Source: Thermoproteota archaeon
GTDB lineage: Archaea; Korarchaeota; Korarchaeia; Korarchaeales; Korarchaeaceae
DNA: 64,000 nucleotides
Direction of reading: 5' to 3'
Assembly: GCA_030130125.1 (NCBI GenBank)
Contig: JARZZM010000013.1
Location: 1-64,000 of the forward strand
Numbering within the stretch: position 1 is the first letter of the stretch; each line of letters opens with the position of its first letter. Made by a program: the position numbers and the translations under genes. Positions 35,008 to 42,330 of this stretch are shown here, piece after piece. The notes under the pieces are model-generated. The model was not told where the DNA came from, did no database searches, and saw only the letters and a program-made list of their open reading frames with translations.

Positions 35008-36026
35008 TCCTCTGGGATGCAGGGAGTGGGATGCCAAGAGGCTTTGGGCTCCCCGTAAGCGCCACCAAATATCCTGTCGTGTATGTCCGTGGCCGCCTTG
35101 ACCCCATCTCCCACAGCCTTGGCTATCTGCATGGGCTCACCCGTAACATCACCCACCGCGTAGACGGCGAAGCAGTTGGTCCTCTGCCAGTAGTCCACCA
35201 AGATGAATCCCTTTTCATCCGTCTTGACGCCAGCCTGCTTGGCGATGTGGCTCTGGGGGATGACTCCCACGAAGATGAAGACGCCATCAACCTCAACCAG
35301 TTCCTCCTCACCACTCTCCAAGTCCCTTATCCTAACCCCTCTCACTCTCTCGTCACCGACTATCTCCACTACCACACTCTTCCACCTGAAATCGACGTTC
35401 GGAAGGCCCATCACCTGATCCACCAGAGCCTGCTCGGCCCTCAACTTGTCCCTTCTATGCACTAAAATCACCTTACTGGCTAGCTTAGCTAGGTAAAGCG
35501 TGGAAACTGCTGCTGTGTTCCCCCCACCGACGACCACTATCTTCTTCCCCTTGAAGAGGGGTCCGTCGCAGACGGCACAGTAGCTCACCCCCTTACCGTA
35601 AAACTCCATCTCCCCAGGAACCTCCAACCTCTTATCCTCGGCACCAGTCGCGATGATCAGGGCCCTAGCTGAGAACTCCTTACCGCTCCTTGTGTACACT
35701 TTCTTCCAATCACCTCTCAGGTCTAGCCTCACCACCTCCTCAGGAAATAGGATCTTAACCCCCGCTTTGCTGGCATGCTCGTGGAATATCTTGGAGAGCT
35801 CCTCTCCCGTGATGTAGGTGAAGCCCGGGTAATTCTCCACCACGGGATTTATGGACACCTTGCCGCCCGGCGTGTCCTTCTCTATGACTAGGGTTCTGAG
35901 TCCATACCTAGCTAGGTATATGCCAGCTGTCAATCCACCGGGCCCGCCACCCACAATTATCACGTCCCAGTCCCGAGGAAGCCCCTCCTCACTCTTGACG
36001 GGCATGAGAAACGCTCCGAAGCTCAT
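35004..36026 (-). CDS. trxB: Thioredoxin reductase
   Basis: FAD/NAD(P)H-dependent disulphide reductase, cytoplasmic, 340 residues. FAD motif VIIVGGGPGGLTAGIYLARYG, redox centre SYCAVCDGPLF (CxxC), nucleotide motif VVVGGGNTAAVSTLYLAK, and the C-terminal FAD stretch CFAVYAVGDVTGEPMQIAKAVGDG. The pyridine-nucleotide-binding domain has HRRDKLRA, with basic residues that favour NADPH. Its ATG overlaps the stop of the ASCH gene as ATGA, so both are translated together. Confidence 0.93.
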   Translation of the reverse strand: MSFGAFLMPVKSEEGLPRDWDVIIVGGGPGGLTAGIYLARYGLRTLVIEKDTPGGKVSINPVVENYPGFTYITGEELSKIFHEHASKAGVKILFPEEVVRLDLRGDWKKVYTRSGKEFSARALIIATGAEDKRLEVPGEMEFYGKGVSYCAVCDGPLFKGKKIVVVGGGNTAAVSTLYLAKLASKVILVHRRDKLRAEQALVDQVMGLPNVDFRWKSVVVEIVGDERVRGVRIRDLESGEEELVEVDGVFIFVGVIPQSHIAKQAGVKTDEKGFILVDYWQRTNCFAVYAVGDVTGEPMQIAKAVGDGVKAATDIHDRIFGGAYGEPKASWHPTPCIPED

Positions 36027-36355
36027 TTTTCTCCCTCCACCTTGGGCCTCATGTCGAACTTTATCAACTTTAGTTTGGTCCCCTTGCTCAGGACATCCTT
36101 CCCATAGATGGAGCTGAGCTCCCTCAACAGCTCTTCTAGGTTGGAAAAACCGTCCTCCCTAGCGTGCTCATCGGTTAGCTCCTCTACTTTAATTTCCGAG
36201 ATCTCCTCGATTATTGCCTCTCCTATTTCCTCCTCACCGGCCTCCACCAAGACCCTATCCCCAGGCCTTAACTTAGTTTCCCGTCTCAATGTGGCCCTCT
36301 TTTCCCCGCTCAATATTCTATCCTTGTACTTCCCCCTAAATTTGAGCTTCTTCAT
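36023..36355 (-). CDS. ASCH domain protein
   Basis: 110 residues. The N-terminal LKFRGKYKDRILSGEKRATLRR followed by LRPGDRVLVEAGEEEIGEAIIEEI is the ASCH (PUA-like) pattern, a small RNA- or nucleotide-binding beta-barrel; some members are N4-acetylcytidine amidohydrolases. It lies between a UPF0210 gene (6 bp upstream) and trxB (4-bp overlap) in one minus-strand run. Confidence 0.75.
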   Translation of the reverse strand: MKKLKFRGKYKDRILSGEKRATLRRETKLRPGDRVLVEAGEEEIGEAIIEEISEIKVEELTDEHAREDGFSNLEELLRELSSIYGKDVLSKGTKLKLIKFDMRPKVEGEK

Positions 36356-36361
36356 GGAAGA

Positions 36362-37732
36362 TCACCCCTTCATCAGCCTAGACACGGTCGGAGGGACTAT
36401 CCCTCCCCTCATCACCAGCGCCTTCGAGGAGAACCTGCCCACCGGCATCACTGGGGCCTTACCCAACAGCCCACCGAAATCCACCTCATCTCCCTCCTTG
36501 GCCCCAGGAACTGGGATCAGCCTCACACCCAAAGACTTATCCAGCACTATGCCTAAGGCCATGACATCCCCTATTATGGCCGCTATCACGTGCTCCTCCA
36601 CATCACCCGGCAGCACTATCATGTCCAAACCGGTGCTACACACCGCTGCCATCGCTTCCAAGGAGCTGAGAGCTAAAGCTCCTCTCCTAACCGCTTTAGC
36701 CATTCCTAAGTCCTCACTCACCGGTATGAAGGCTCCACTTAGCCCTCCGACGGATGAAGTGGCCATCGCACCGCCCTTCTTCACTGCGTCAGTTAGTATG
36801 GCAAGCGCTAGCACGCTACCGGGAGCTCCGGGCTCCTCCACTCCCATGGCCCTCAGCACATCCGCCACGCTATCTCCAACCGCTGGTGAGGGAGCTAGAG
36901 AGAGATCCACGGATCCGAACCTCACTCCTAACCTCTTAGCGACCTCCCTACCTACGAGCTCACCCAGCCTCGTGATTTTGAACGCGGCTCTCTTCATGGC
37001 GTCATGCAACGTCCTCAGATCCGCATCCTCAAGGGATCTGACCACGTTCTCTATCACGCCCGGTCCGCTGACCGCCACATTGATAACGGGATCCTCCTCT
37101 CCCCTCCCATGGTAGGCTCCGGGAACGAATGGGGTGCCCTCGGGCGCGTTGGCGAATACCCCCAATCTCGTGCATCCCCTTCCTTCGGTGAGATCCGCGG
37201 TCCTCTTCACCACCTCTCCCATCTCGTACACCGCGTCCATGTTTATCCCAGCTAGGGTTGAAGCGGCGTTCACCATGGCGGTGATCCTCTCAGTCGAGGA
37301 CAGGGCCTCCGGTATCGATTTCACGACCCCTTTATCGCCAAGAGAGTAGCCAGATTCGACGAACGCGGCATACCCCCCTACATAGTCCACGGCCAGATCT
37401 TCAGCGACCGAATCCAGCGCCTCGGCAATGGAGACCCCCAGTTTGAAGGCCTCTTCCGAGTCTCCTGCCTTGGCATCCAGCAACATGCTGATTGGAGTGA
37501 CAGCTACCCTCTTCGTGACTATCTGCACCCCTAACTTTGATGACACCTCCTCCACGGCATCCCTCAATTCCCCAGCCCTCTCTTTAACTGTCTCGCGCAC
37601 TCCTTCCGCTAAGTCGTCGTATCTTAGAGCCCCCATGATGCTGATACCCATGGTCACAGCCCTGATGTCCAAGTGTTGAAATGACAGCATTTCAATTATT
37701 TCAGCCAGCTCAGAGGCATCGTATTTGGTCAT
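36362..37732 (-). CDS. UPF0210 family protein (DUF711, often labelled PFL family)
   Basis: About 456 residues, full family length. Seen: FQHLDIRAVTMGISI near the start, SIAEALDSVAEDLAVDYVGGYAAFVESG, INVAVSGPGVIENVV, FGSVDLSLAPSPAVGDSVADVL, and the C-terminal STGLDMIVLPGDVEEHVIAAIIGDVMALG. Function not established; the family is strongly linked with the ACT-domain UPF0237 protein, whose gene is just upstream here. ATG 37732 is chosen over GTG 37741, which is within the GGGGTGA ribosome site. Confidence 0.88.
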   Translation of the reverse strand: MTKYDASELAEIIEMLSFQHLDIRAVTMGISIMGALRYDDLAEGVRETVKERAGELRDAVEEVSSKLGVQIVTKRVAVTPISMLLDAKAGDSEEAFKLGVSIAEALDSVAEDLAVDYVGGYAAFVESGYSLGDKGVVKSIPEALSSTERITAMVNAASTLAGINMDAVYEMGEVVKRTADLTEGRGCTRLGVFANAPEGTPFVPGAYHGRGEEDPVINVAVSGPGVIENVVRSLEDADLRTLHDAMKRAAFKITRLGELVGREVAKRLGVRFGSVDLSLAPSPAVGDSVADVLRAMGVEEPGAPGSVLALAILTDAVKKGGAMATSSVGGLSGAFIPVSEDLGMAKAVRRGALALSSLEAMAAVCSTGLDMIVLPGDVEEHVIAAIIGDVMALGIVLDKSLGVRLIPVPGAKEGDEVDFGGLLGKAPVMPVGRFSSKALVMRGGIVPPTVSRLMKG

Positions 37733-37746
37733 TCCCTTCACCCCAG

Positions 37747-38022
37747 TTAAACCTTCTGCATGTATCTGAATACGTCCCCGTGGAGAACCATCACCCTAAC
37801 CCCTATCTCCTTCCCTCTCTCCTCTAAACGGTCCCTGAGCTCGAAAAGATCGGAGGTTGCTTCCGAGATGTCCACCACCATTATCATGGAGAAGAAGCCC
37901 CTCAGTACGGTCATGGATATGTCGACGATGTTCGCCTTGGCCTCGGCAAGTACGGACGATATCGCAGCTACGATGCCCGGCTTATCAGCGCCGACGACCG
38001 TGACGACTATCATCTCCCCCAT
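37747..38022 (-). CDS. ACT domain protein, UPF0237 family
   Basis: About 91 residues forming one ACT domain: VVTVVGADKPGIVAAISSVLAEAKANIVDISMTVLRGFFSMIMVVDIS, then a C-terminal tail ending GVRVMVLHGDVFRYMQ, as in UPF0237. ACT domains bind small ligands, usually amino acids. It lies 14 bp upstream of the UPF0210 gene, a widespread gene pair. A CTTATAGG box at 38052-38059 places the transcript start near 38028, so the transcript is almost leaderless. Confidence 0.88.
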   Translation of the reverse strand: MGEMIVVTVVGADKPGIVAAISSVLAEAKANIVDISMTVLRGFFSMIMVVDISEATSDLFELRDRLEERGKEIGVRVMVLHGDVFRYMQKV

Positions 38023-38082
38023 GGACACACCGAAGGAGTCGGAAGCACCCGCTTATAGGTGTGGCCCTCAGCGAGCACCCCA

Positions 38083-38090
38083 ATTATATA
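38083..38090 (+). promoter_or_regulatory. aroA: TATA box of aroA
   Basis: ATTATATA lies ~25 bp before ATG 38112 and fixes that start. The longer frame from 38061 begins upstream of the box and would not be transcribed from it. Confidence 0.5.
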
Positions 38091-38111
38091 GGCTCACCTC
38101 ATGAAGGATGG

Positions 38112-39389
38112 ATGGTCCTAATAGGCCCCTCGCTGATAGGGGGAAGGCTCAACCCCCCGCCATCAAAGAGCTACTCCCATAGGGCTGTAGCGATCGCCCA
38201 TCTCTCTGATAAACAGTCGGTACTTAGAGGCGTGTCCCTAGCTAGGGATGTGCTTGCCACTTTGAGGGCCGCGGAAATGATGGGCGCTTCCCTCCAAGTA
38301 AGGGACGGCGAAGGGAGAGCGGATATCGTGGTAGAACCTCCAGACCTTCCCACTAATCCGGAGGACGTGATCTACTGCGGGGGATCGGGAACGACCATGA
38401 GATTCTATACTGCCATATCGACTTTAACTGAGAAGGGATATACTGTCCTCACAGGGAATGAGGGACTCAGGAAGAGACCGATGGGCCCTTTGATAGAGGC
38501 CATCAACTCCCTAGGTGGATGGGCCGTCAGCGCCGGACTAAACGGTCTGCCGCCCATCATCGTGAGGGGAGGGGGGCTTAAGGGCGGAGAGGCCGTCTTA
38601 CCGGGCAACGTGAGCTCTCAGTTCTTCTCTGCCCTGCTGATAGCTGGGACCATGTCGGAGGAGGGTCTGAAGCTCAGGTATGAGGGAGAGCTGGTCTCTA
38701 AGCCTTATCTCGAGATGACCGCCTACGCGCTAGGAAGGGCCGGTTCCCGCGTGAGGCTGGGGGATGTCCTCGAGGTCGAACCCACCCGCCCCCAAGGGCT
38801 GGACATGTCCATACCGGGGGATTTCGGTCTTGTAGCCCCGTTCATGGTCATGGCCTCAGTCACAGGAGGTAAACTAGAGGTTGTTGGGTTAGACAGGAAG
38901 ATCCCGCAGGCAGATGAATTAATCGTGGAAATCCTCAGATCCTTCGGAGTCTCAGTTGAGTGGCGGAACGAGTTGCTGGTCGTCGAGGGGAGGCCCACTA
39001 GGCCAGCGATCTTGGATCTGGGGGACGCCCCAGATCTCCTACCCCTCGCCGCGGTATTAGCCGCCTTCGCCAGAGGTAGGAGTGTGATAAGGGGCGTAGC
39101 TCACGCCAGATTGAAGGAAAGCGATAGGATAAGGAACATGAGGGTGGAGCTGGAGAAAGCGGGAGTTGATGTCAAGGAGCTGGAGGACGGTCTGATCGTT
39201 GATGGAATGGGAGGAGTAAGGAGATGCCCTACATTGGAGTCCCACCGCGACCACAGGATTTTCATGGCCCTTACTGCCTTGGCGGCGGCGTCCGAGGAAG
39301 GATGCGAGGTCAGAGGAGAGGAGTGGGTTTCGGACTCCTACCCTAATTTCTTAAAGGATGCTCGAGGTCTCGGCTTGGTGATCTCTTGA
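38112..39389 (+). CDS. aroA: 3-phosphoshikimate 1-carboxyvinyltransferase (EPSP synthase)
   Basis: Sixth step of the shikimate pathway, joining shikimate 3-phosphate and phosphoenolpyruvate. Motifs: PPSKSYSHRAVAIA near the start, CGGSGTTMRFYTA, GNEGLRKRPMGPLIEAI, LPGNVSSQFFSALLIAG and RLKESDRIRNMRVELEKAG. About 425 residues, normal length. No other shikimate gene is in the window. Its stop overlaps the TTG start of the phosphorylase gene. Confidence 0.93.
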   Translation: MVLIGPSLIGGRLNPPPSKSYSHRAVAIAHLSDKQSVLRGVSLARDVLATLRAAEMMGASLQVRDGEGRADIVVEPPDLPTNPEDVIYCGGSGTTMRFYTAISTLTEKGYTVLTGNEGLRKRPMGPLIEAINSLGGWAVSAGLNGLPPIIVRGGGLKGGEAVLPGNVSSQFFSALLIAGTMSEEGLKLRYEGELVSKPYLEMTAYALGRAGSRVRLGDVLEVEPTRPQGLDMSIPGDFGLVAPFMVMASVTGGKLEVVGLDRKIPQADELIVEILRSFGVSVEWRNELLVVEGRPTRPAILDLGDAPDLLPLAAVLAAFARGRSVIRGVAHARLKESDRIRNMRVELEKAGVDVKELEDGLIVDGMGGVRRCPTLESHRDHRIFMALTALAAASEEGCEVRGEEWVSDSYPNFLKDARGLGLVIS

Positions 39390-40135
39390 AGCTCTACCAC
39401 CTAGGGATCTCCAAGGGTACCCTTCCCCCCAGAGTACTCTTGGTGGGATCCCGTAGGAGGGTCTCCCTCATCTCCGAGATTATGAAGGGAAGGTTGATGG
39501 AGGAGGGCAGACAGCTCATAGCGGTAGGTACCTACAATGGAAAGGAGGTCGCAGCTGTTGACACAGGAATGGGTCCATCCTCCACATCGATAATCGTCAG
39601 GGAAGTAATAGAGGCAATGAACCGGGAGGGAATACTCATAAGGGCCGGAACCTGCGGTAGCCTGCAGCCCCACGTTGAGGTGGGACATCTCGTAATATCG
39701 AAGGCTGTGATAGCAGATGAGCAAGTATCCAAGAGGATAGTTGGAGACTTACCACTTATGTCCCACGAAGACGTTGTAAAGGCTCTAGAGACCGCAGCTG
39801 AGGAGCTGGGATATGAGAGAGGCAGGAACCTTCACACAGGGGTAACTCACACTAAGGATGCCCTGTATGAATTTGAGGATCCCGAACTATCTGTAGATCC
39901 AGAATCTGGAAGGAAGAGAATTGAGTTCCTGTCCAAGATGGGCGTCTTGGCTACTGAGATGGAGATGTCCGTGATCCTCGCCCTTACCAACTGGTACAAC
40001 CTAAGGGGAGGGGTATTGAGGGCTGGCGGTCTGTTCCTAGTTGTGTCACCGTTCGTTTCGCGCGGCTTGACCTTCACTCATCCAGATCAAACCGACTTGG
40101 TGAAGATAGCCCTTGCGGCTGTTACCTCCCTCTGA
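39386..40135 (+). CDS. Nucleoside phosphorylase (uridine phosphorylase-like)
   Basis: PNP/UDP-family phosphorylase of 249 residues for nucleoside salvage. Motifs: PRVLLVGSRRRVSLISEIM, VDTGMGPSSTSIIVREVIE, RAGTCGSLQPHVEVGHLVIS, THTKDALYEF and the substrate-binding ATEMEMSVILAL. The start is TTG at 39386 with TTGA overlapping the aroA stop, indicating coupling. Whether it prefers uridine or another nucleoside cannot be told; the ExE-type EMEMS motif fits uridine/purine phosphorylases. Confidence 0.82.
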   Translation: MKLYHLGISKGTLPPRVLLVGSRRRVSLISEIMKGRLMEEGRQLIAVGTYNGKEVAAVDTGMGPSSTSIIVREVIEAMNREGILIRAGTCGSLQPHVEVGHLVISKAVIADEQVSKRIVGDLPLMSHEDVVKALETAAEELGYERGRNLHTGVTHTKDALYEFEDPELSVDPESGRKRIEFLSKMGVLATEMEMSVILALTNWYNLRGGVLRAGGLFLVVSPFVSRGLTFTHPDQTDLVKIALAAVTSL

Positions 40136-40175
40136 TCAGGTATATTCCCTCCAATAATTCAACTTTTCGAGAGTA

Positions 40176-40182
40176 TTTTTTT
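40176..40182 (+). terminator. T-run terminator after the aroA-phosphorylase pair
   Basis: TTTTTTT about 40 bp after the phosphorylase stop; archaeal termination commonly uses such a T-run without a strong hairpin. Confidence 0.45.
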
Positions 40183-40306
40183 CATAGTTTCTCATCTTTA
40201 TCCATAAATATGAAGATGATCAAGAGTAATTAATCGGATTTTAATTTAAATTTCTTCTTGCTCCCTACCTAATCATCTCCGCGCGCGATAAGCAGGCATA
40301 GTCTCT

Positions 40307-40332
40307 TTGCTACTAACCTAAGTTAGTAGCAA
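40307..40332. repeat. Perfect 11-bp inverted repeat (hairpin)
   Basis: TTGCTACTAAC-CTAA-GTTAGTAGCAA: eleven perfect base pairs and a 4-nt loop. No T-run follows, so it is not an ordinary terminator. It could be a protein-binding site, a recombination site or a small RNA hairpin at the island edge. Confidence 0.65.
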
Positions 40333-40544
40333 TCAGTCCAAAGCAGTGCAACTATCCCATTATTCTACCTCCCGAGAAATGCTATCACTTGCCACTATGC
40401 TACCTCTACCATGATCACCATAGTTGTTTGGAGATAGGATGTGTCCTTCGGTTATGATCGCATTTCAGAGTGAGTATTGGGGATATCATAGCTTGGAGAA
40501 TACTCAAATCGCTTGATAAATTCATCTTGTGAGCCTGCAGATAG

Positions 40545-40566
40545 TAGGGTGGGGATAGCATTAGCT
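40545..40566 (+). repeat. Degenerate third copy of the 38-bp repeat
   Basis: TAGGGTGGGGATAGCATTAG resembles the middle of the 38-bp repeat (TAGGGTGGGGTTAATGCTAC) 36 bp downstream, with mismatches in the second half. Confidence 0.4.
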
Positions 40567-40567
40567 C

Positions 40568-40605
40568 GGGTGCATTTCCCTAGGGTGGGGTTAATGCTAC
40601 CACTC
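40568..40605 (+). repeat. 38-bp direct repeat, copy 1
   Basis: Begins GGGTGCATTTCCC and ends TTAATGCTACCACTC. Identical over 38 bp to copy 2 starting 86 bp later. The inner TTAATGCT also pairs with AGCATTAA after copy 2. Confidence 0.8.
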
Positions 40606-40612
40606 GCGGGCC

Positions 40613-40637
40613 GGAAGGAGGGGATCAACCTCCTTCC
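40613..40637. repeat. 9-bp inverted repeat between the direct repeats
   Basis: GGAAGGAGG and CCTCCTTCC pair perfectly around a 7-nt loop inside the 48-bp spacer between the two 38-bp repeats. Confidence 0.65.
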
Positions 40638-40653
40638 CCCGGGATGAACGTCA

Positions 40654-40691
40654 GGGTGCATTTCCCTAGGGTGGGGTTAATGCTACCACTC
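40654..40691 (+). repeat. 38-bp direct repeat, copy 2
   Basis: Identical to copy 1 (40568-40605). It ends 27 bp before the start of the DUF3800 gene, so it may lie in the promoter. Confidence 0.8.
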
Positions 40692-40717
40692 TGGGAAGGC
40701 AAGCATTAATTGTTTCT

Positions 40718-41416
40718 TTGCCCGTTAGGAGCGTGCATTACCTGTTCGTTGATGAGACGGGAGATCTCGGCTTTGACAAGAAATCCACACGGTACTTCGT
40801 TGTGGGATGCGTCTACACAACATCGGCAGCTAGACTGAGGAAGGAGATGCAGAGAATTAGGGAAAAGCTCAGGAGGAAAGGCTATGCCGAAGATGAGATA
40901 AAATTCAGGTTGAGGAGGAAGGCCCAAAGAATAGAAGATGTGGCCAAGCACGTCCTCAAGGAGATAGTTGAGAACGATAGGCTTGGGGATGTGAGGTTCG
41001 GAGGAATTGCATTGAATAAGGCAACAGTAAACGAGGATCTCAGGAGGAAGCCACGGCATGTCCTAAGGAACTACATTCTAGTGCATCATGTGATATGGGG
41101 GTTGTATCGAGACGCCAACCTGAGGATCAAGGAGGGAGACAAATTAGTGATCATATATGACAAATCCATGGGCCCGAAATCCATATGGGAGTTCAATGAA
41201 TATCTGAGGAGCAAGCACAGTTGGACGAAGGATATGCTTCACAAACCTCCAATCCACTTGGAGGTGGAACATGTGGACTCGAAGGCTGAGCTCGGGGTCC
41301 AGCTAGCTGATCTAGTGTCTGGCGCCATATGGCAAGGTTACGAGAAGGGGAACTGGGAGTATTACGAGATCATAAGGGATAAAATCATGTTCTTAAGGTC
41401 CCTCTTTAAGAAGTAG
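40718..41416 (+). CDS. DUF3800 family protein
   Basis: 232 residues. The N-terminus has the DUF3800 hallmark YLFVDETGDLGF (conserved DE..G), and near the C-terminus the second hallmark VQLADLVSGAIWQGYE. A long basic helical segment lies between (LRKEMQRIREKLRRKGYAEDEIKFRLRRKAQR). The family has an RNase H-like fold with acidic residues and is often met in mobile or defence islands; its activity is not established here. TTG 40718 is the first possible start; GTG 40733 is an alternative. It is followed at once by a GC-rich structured segment. Confidence 0.75.
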   Translation: MPVRSVHYLFVDETGDLGFDKKSTRYFVVGCVYTTSAARLRKEMQRIREKLRRKGYAEDEIKFRLRRKAQRIEDVAKHVLKEIVENDRLGDVRFGGIALNKATVNEDLRRKPRHVLRNYILVHHVIWGLYRDANLRIKEGDKLVIIYDKSMGPKSIWEFNEYLRSKHSWTKDMLHKPPIHLEVEHVDSKAELGVQLADLVSGAIWQGYEKGNWEYYEIIRDKIMFLRSLFKK

Positions 41417-41420
41417 CGGA

Positions 41421-41502
41421 CGGCCCGGGTCCCACCCAGGGCTACCCCTGGCATCATCTCCCAGGCCGCTCCCCCCTATGAGGGGGATACCCGCATGTGG
41501 GT
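41421..41502 (+). ncRNA. Candidate structured RNA after the DUF3800 gene
   Basis: Three nested or serial stems can be drawn. The outer stem is CGGCC-c-GGG (41421-41429) with CCC-a-GGCCG (41460-41468), enclosing hairpin CCAGGG-CTAC-CCCTGG (41436-41451). Next is TCCCCC-loop-GGGGGA (41470-41487), then ACCC-loop-GGGT (41489-41502), followed by CAGGCACACA. The A+T-rich sequence right after it (ATAAAATAAAAAT) makes the GC-rich block stand out. The 3' ACA-containing tail resembles H/ACA guide RNAs, but no guide pocket was identified. Strand assigned from the DUF3800 gene; uncertain. Confidence 0.4.
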
Positions 41503-41531
41503 CAGGCACACATAAAATAAAAATCTACAGT

Positions 41532-41933
41532 TCAGATCATTGATTCCTTTTTCAGGCACCTCCTCAGGTTCTCAGGCGTGAATCTCCCTAACCTACCTTT
41601 CCTCCCTGGCTTCACCCAGATCCACGACTTATCTGATTTCATCAGTACATCAGCGCTCTTAGGGTAGCCTAACACTCCTATGACGCAGAAGGGTTCAGGA
41701 TGCTCCCGCCTAAACGCTTGGTTCACTTTCCACTGTAGCCTGTCCTCATCACTCGCTCCTTTAACCTCGATGAAGGCCCTCCTGTCCCCTACGATCAGCT
41801 CGATGTCGTAGGGAGCGCCAGAGTGGACCCTCGTGAGCCTCACGTCTGTTAGCCCTAATATCGCCAAGCTCTCCTCAATAGCTTCCATCACAACGAGCTC
41901 GAGCTTATACCCAGCTCTAGTATAGTAACTCAC
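41532..41933 (-). CDS. PD-(D/E)XK-like nuclease domain protein
   Basis: 133 residues from the first standard start (GTG 41933). The core is a helix (YKLELVVMEAIEESLAILG), then HSGAPYDIELIVGDRRAFIEVKGAS, which fits the PD-(D/E)XK nuclease strand pattern (Asp in YDIEL, then EVK), then WKVNQAFRREHPEPFCVIGVLG. Such domains occur in restriction enzymes, resolvases and island-borne nucleases. The frame remains open ~250 nt upstream with protein-like sequence but no ATG, GTG or TTG, so the true N-terminus is uncertain. The ~30-residue C-terminal tail is basic. Confidence 0.55.
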   Translation of the reverse strand: MSYYTRAGYKLELVVMEAIEESLAILGLTDVRLTRVHSGAPYDIELIVGDRRAFIEVKGASDEDRLQWKVNQAFRREHPEPFCVIGVLGYPKSADVLMKSDKSWIWVKPGRKGRLGRFTPENLRRCLKKESMI

Positions 41934-42168
41934 GACTCGAGGATGTGGGGCATATAATCTCCCTGAGATCAGCTCATAGTAAGCGGAATGGCCCCCTATG
42001 AAGGGTTCTATGGGATGTTCTCGCGCACTATTGCCAACGCGGGCCGATATCTGAGAAATTTCATCAGCTTCAGCAACTTCGATTTGAATGGAGAGGGGAG
42101 GGAGACAGAGAGTGAGTGCGAAAGAAGGGGAATCGCCAGGGGGAAGTGAGGCTTGAAAATCGAGGTCA

Positions 42169-42330
42169 TCAGAATGTACCCACTACCCTGTCGTATTTGG
42201 GTCCATTGGCCTGCATGTGTGCCCTGTATCTAGCCACATCAACTTCACCAAGCAAGTTTCCTTCAGTGTCCTCGAAGAAGCGGAAGCCAGCTATTCTGAG
42301 CTGTGCCCTGTTATTCTTGTTCCTCAGCAT
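42169..42330 (-). CDS. Small hypothetical ORF, probable 3' half of a frame-broken gene
   Basis: 53 residues (starts MLRNKNNRAQLRIAGFRF, ends DRVVGTF). It overlaps the preceding small ORF (42311-42487) by 20 bp in another frame. Joined, the two read smoothly: NELYNLAMKVHA then LRNKNNRAQLRIAG. This suggests one ~105-residue protein split by a frameshift. Not recognised. Confidence 0.35.
   Translation of the reverse strand: MLRNKNNRAQLRIAGFRFFEDTEGNLLGEVDVARYRAHMQANGPKYDRVVGTF

Larger units (their letters stand above)
40136..40717. other. 582-bp non-coding left edge of the accessory island
   Basis: No protein-like frame. Contents in order: a T-run terminator (40176), AT-rich sequence, a GCGCGCG block (40281-40287), an 11-bp perfect hairpin (40307-40332), ~200 bp with no visible signal, then a cluster of 38-bp repeats with a hairpin between them (40545-40691), ending in TTAATGCT...AGCATTAA inverted words before the DUF3800 gene. 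Confidence 0.55.

Noticed and set aside
40568-40691. CRISPR array from the two 38-bp repeats
   Set aside because: Only two intact copies, a 48-bp spacer that itself contains a hairpin, a degenerate copy at a different spacing, and no cas genes. The repeat does not resemble archaeal CRISPR repeats I know.
41417-41510. tRNA or tRNA-like gene after DUF3800
   Set aside because: The segment is GC-rich and folded but has no T-loop (TTCGAAT-like) sequence and no cloverleaf with a 7-bp acceptor stem.
42007-42168. ORF starting at the TGATG after the small broken gene (MTSIFKPHF...)
   Set aside because: About 54 residues, very rich in Ser, Leu and Pro, with no ribosome site; the overlapping frame that leads into the nuclease gene is more protein-like.
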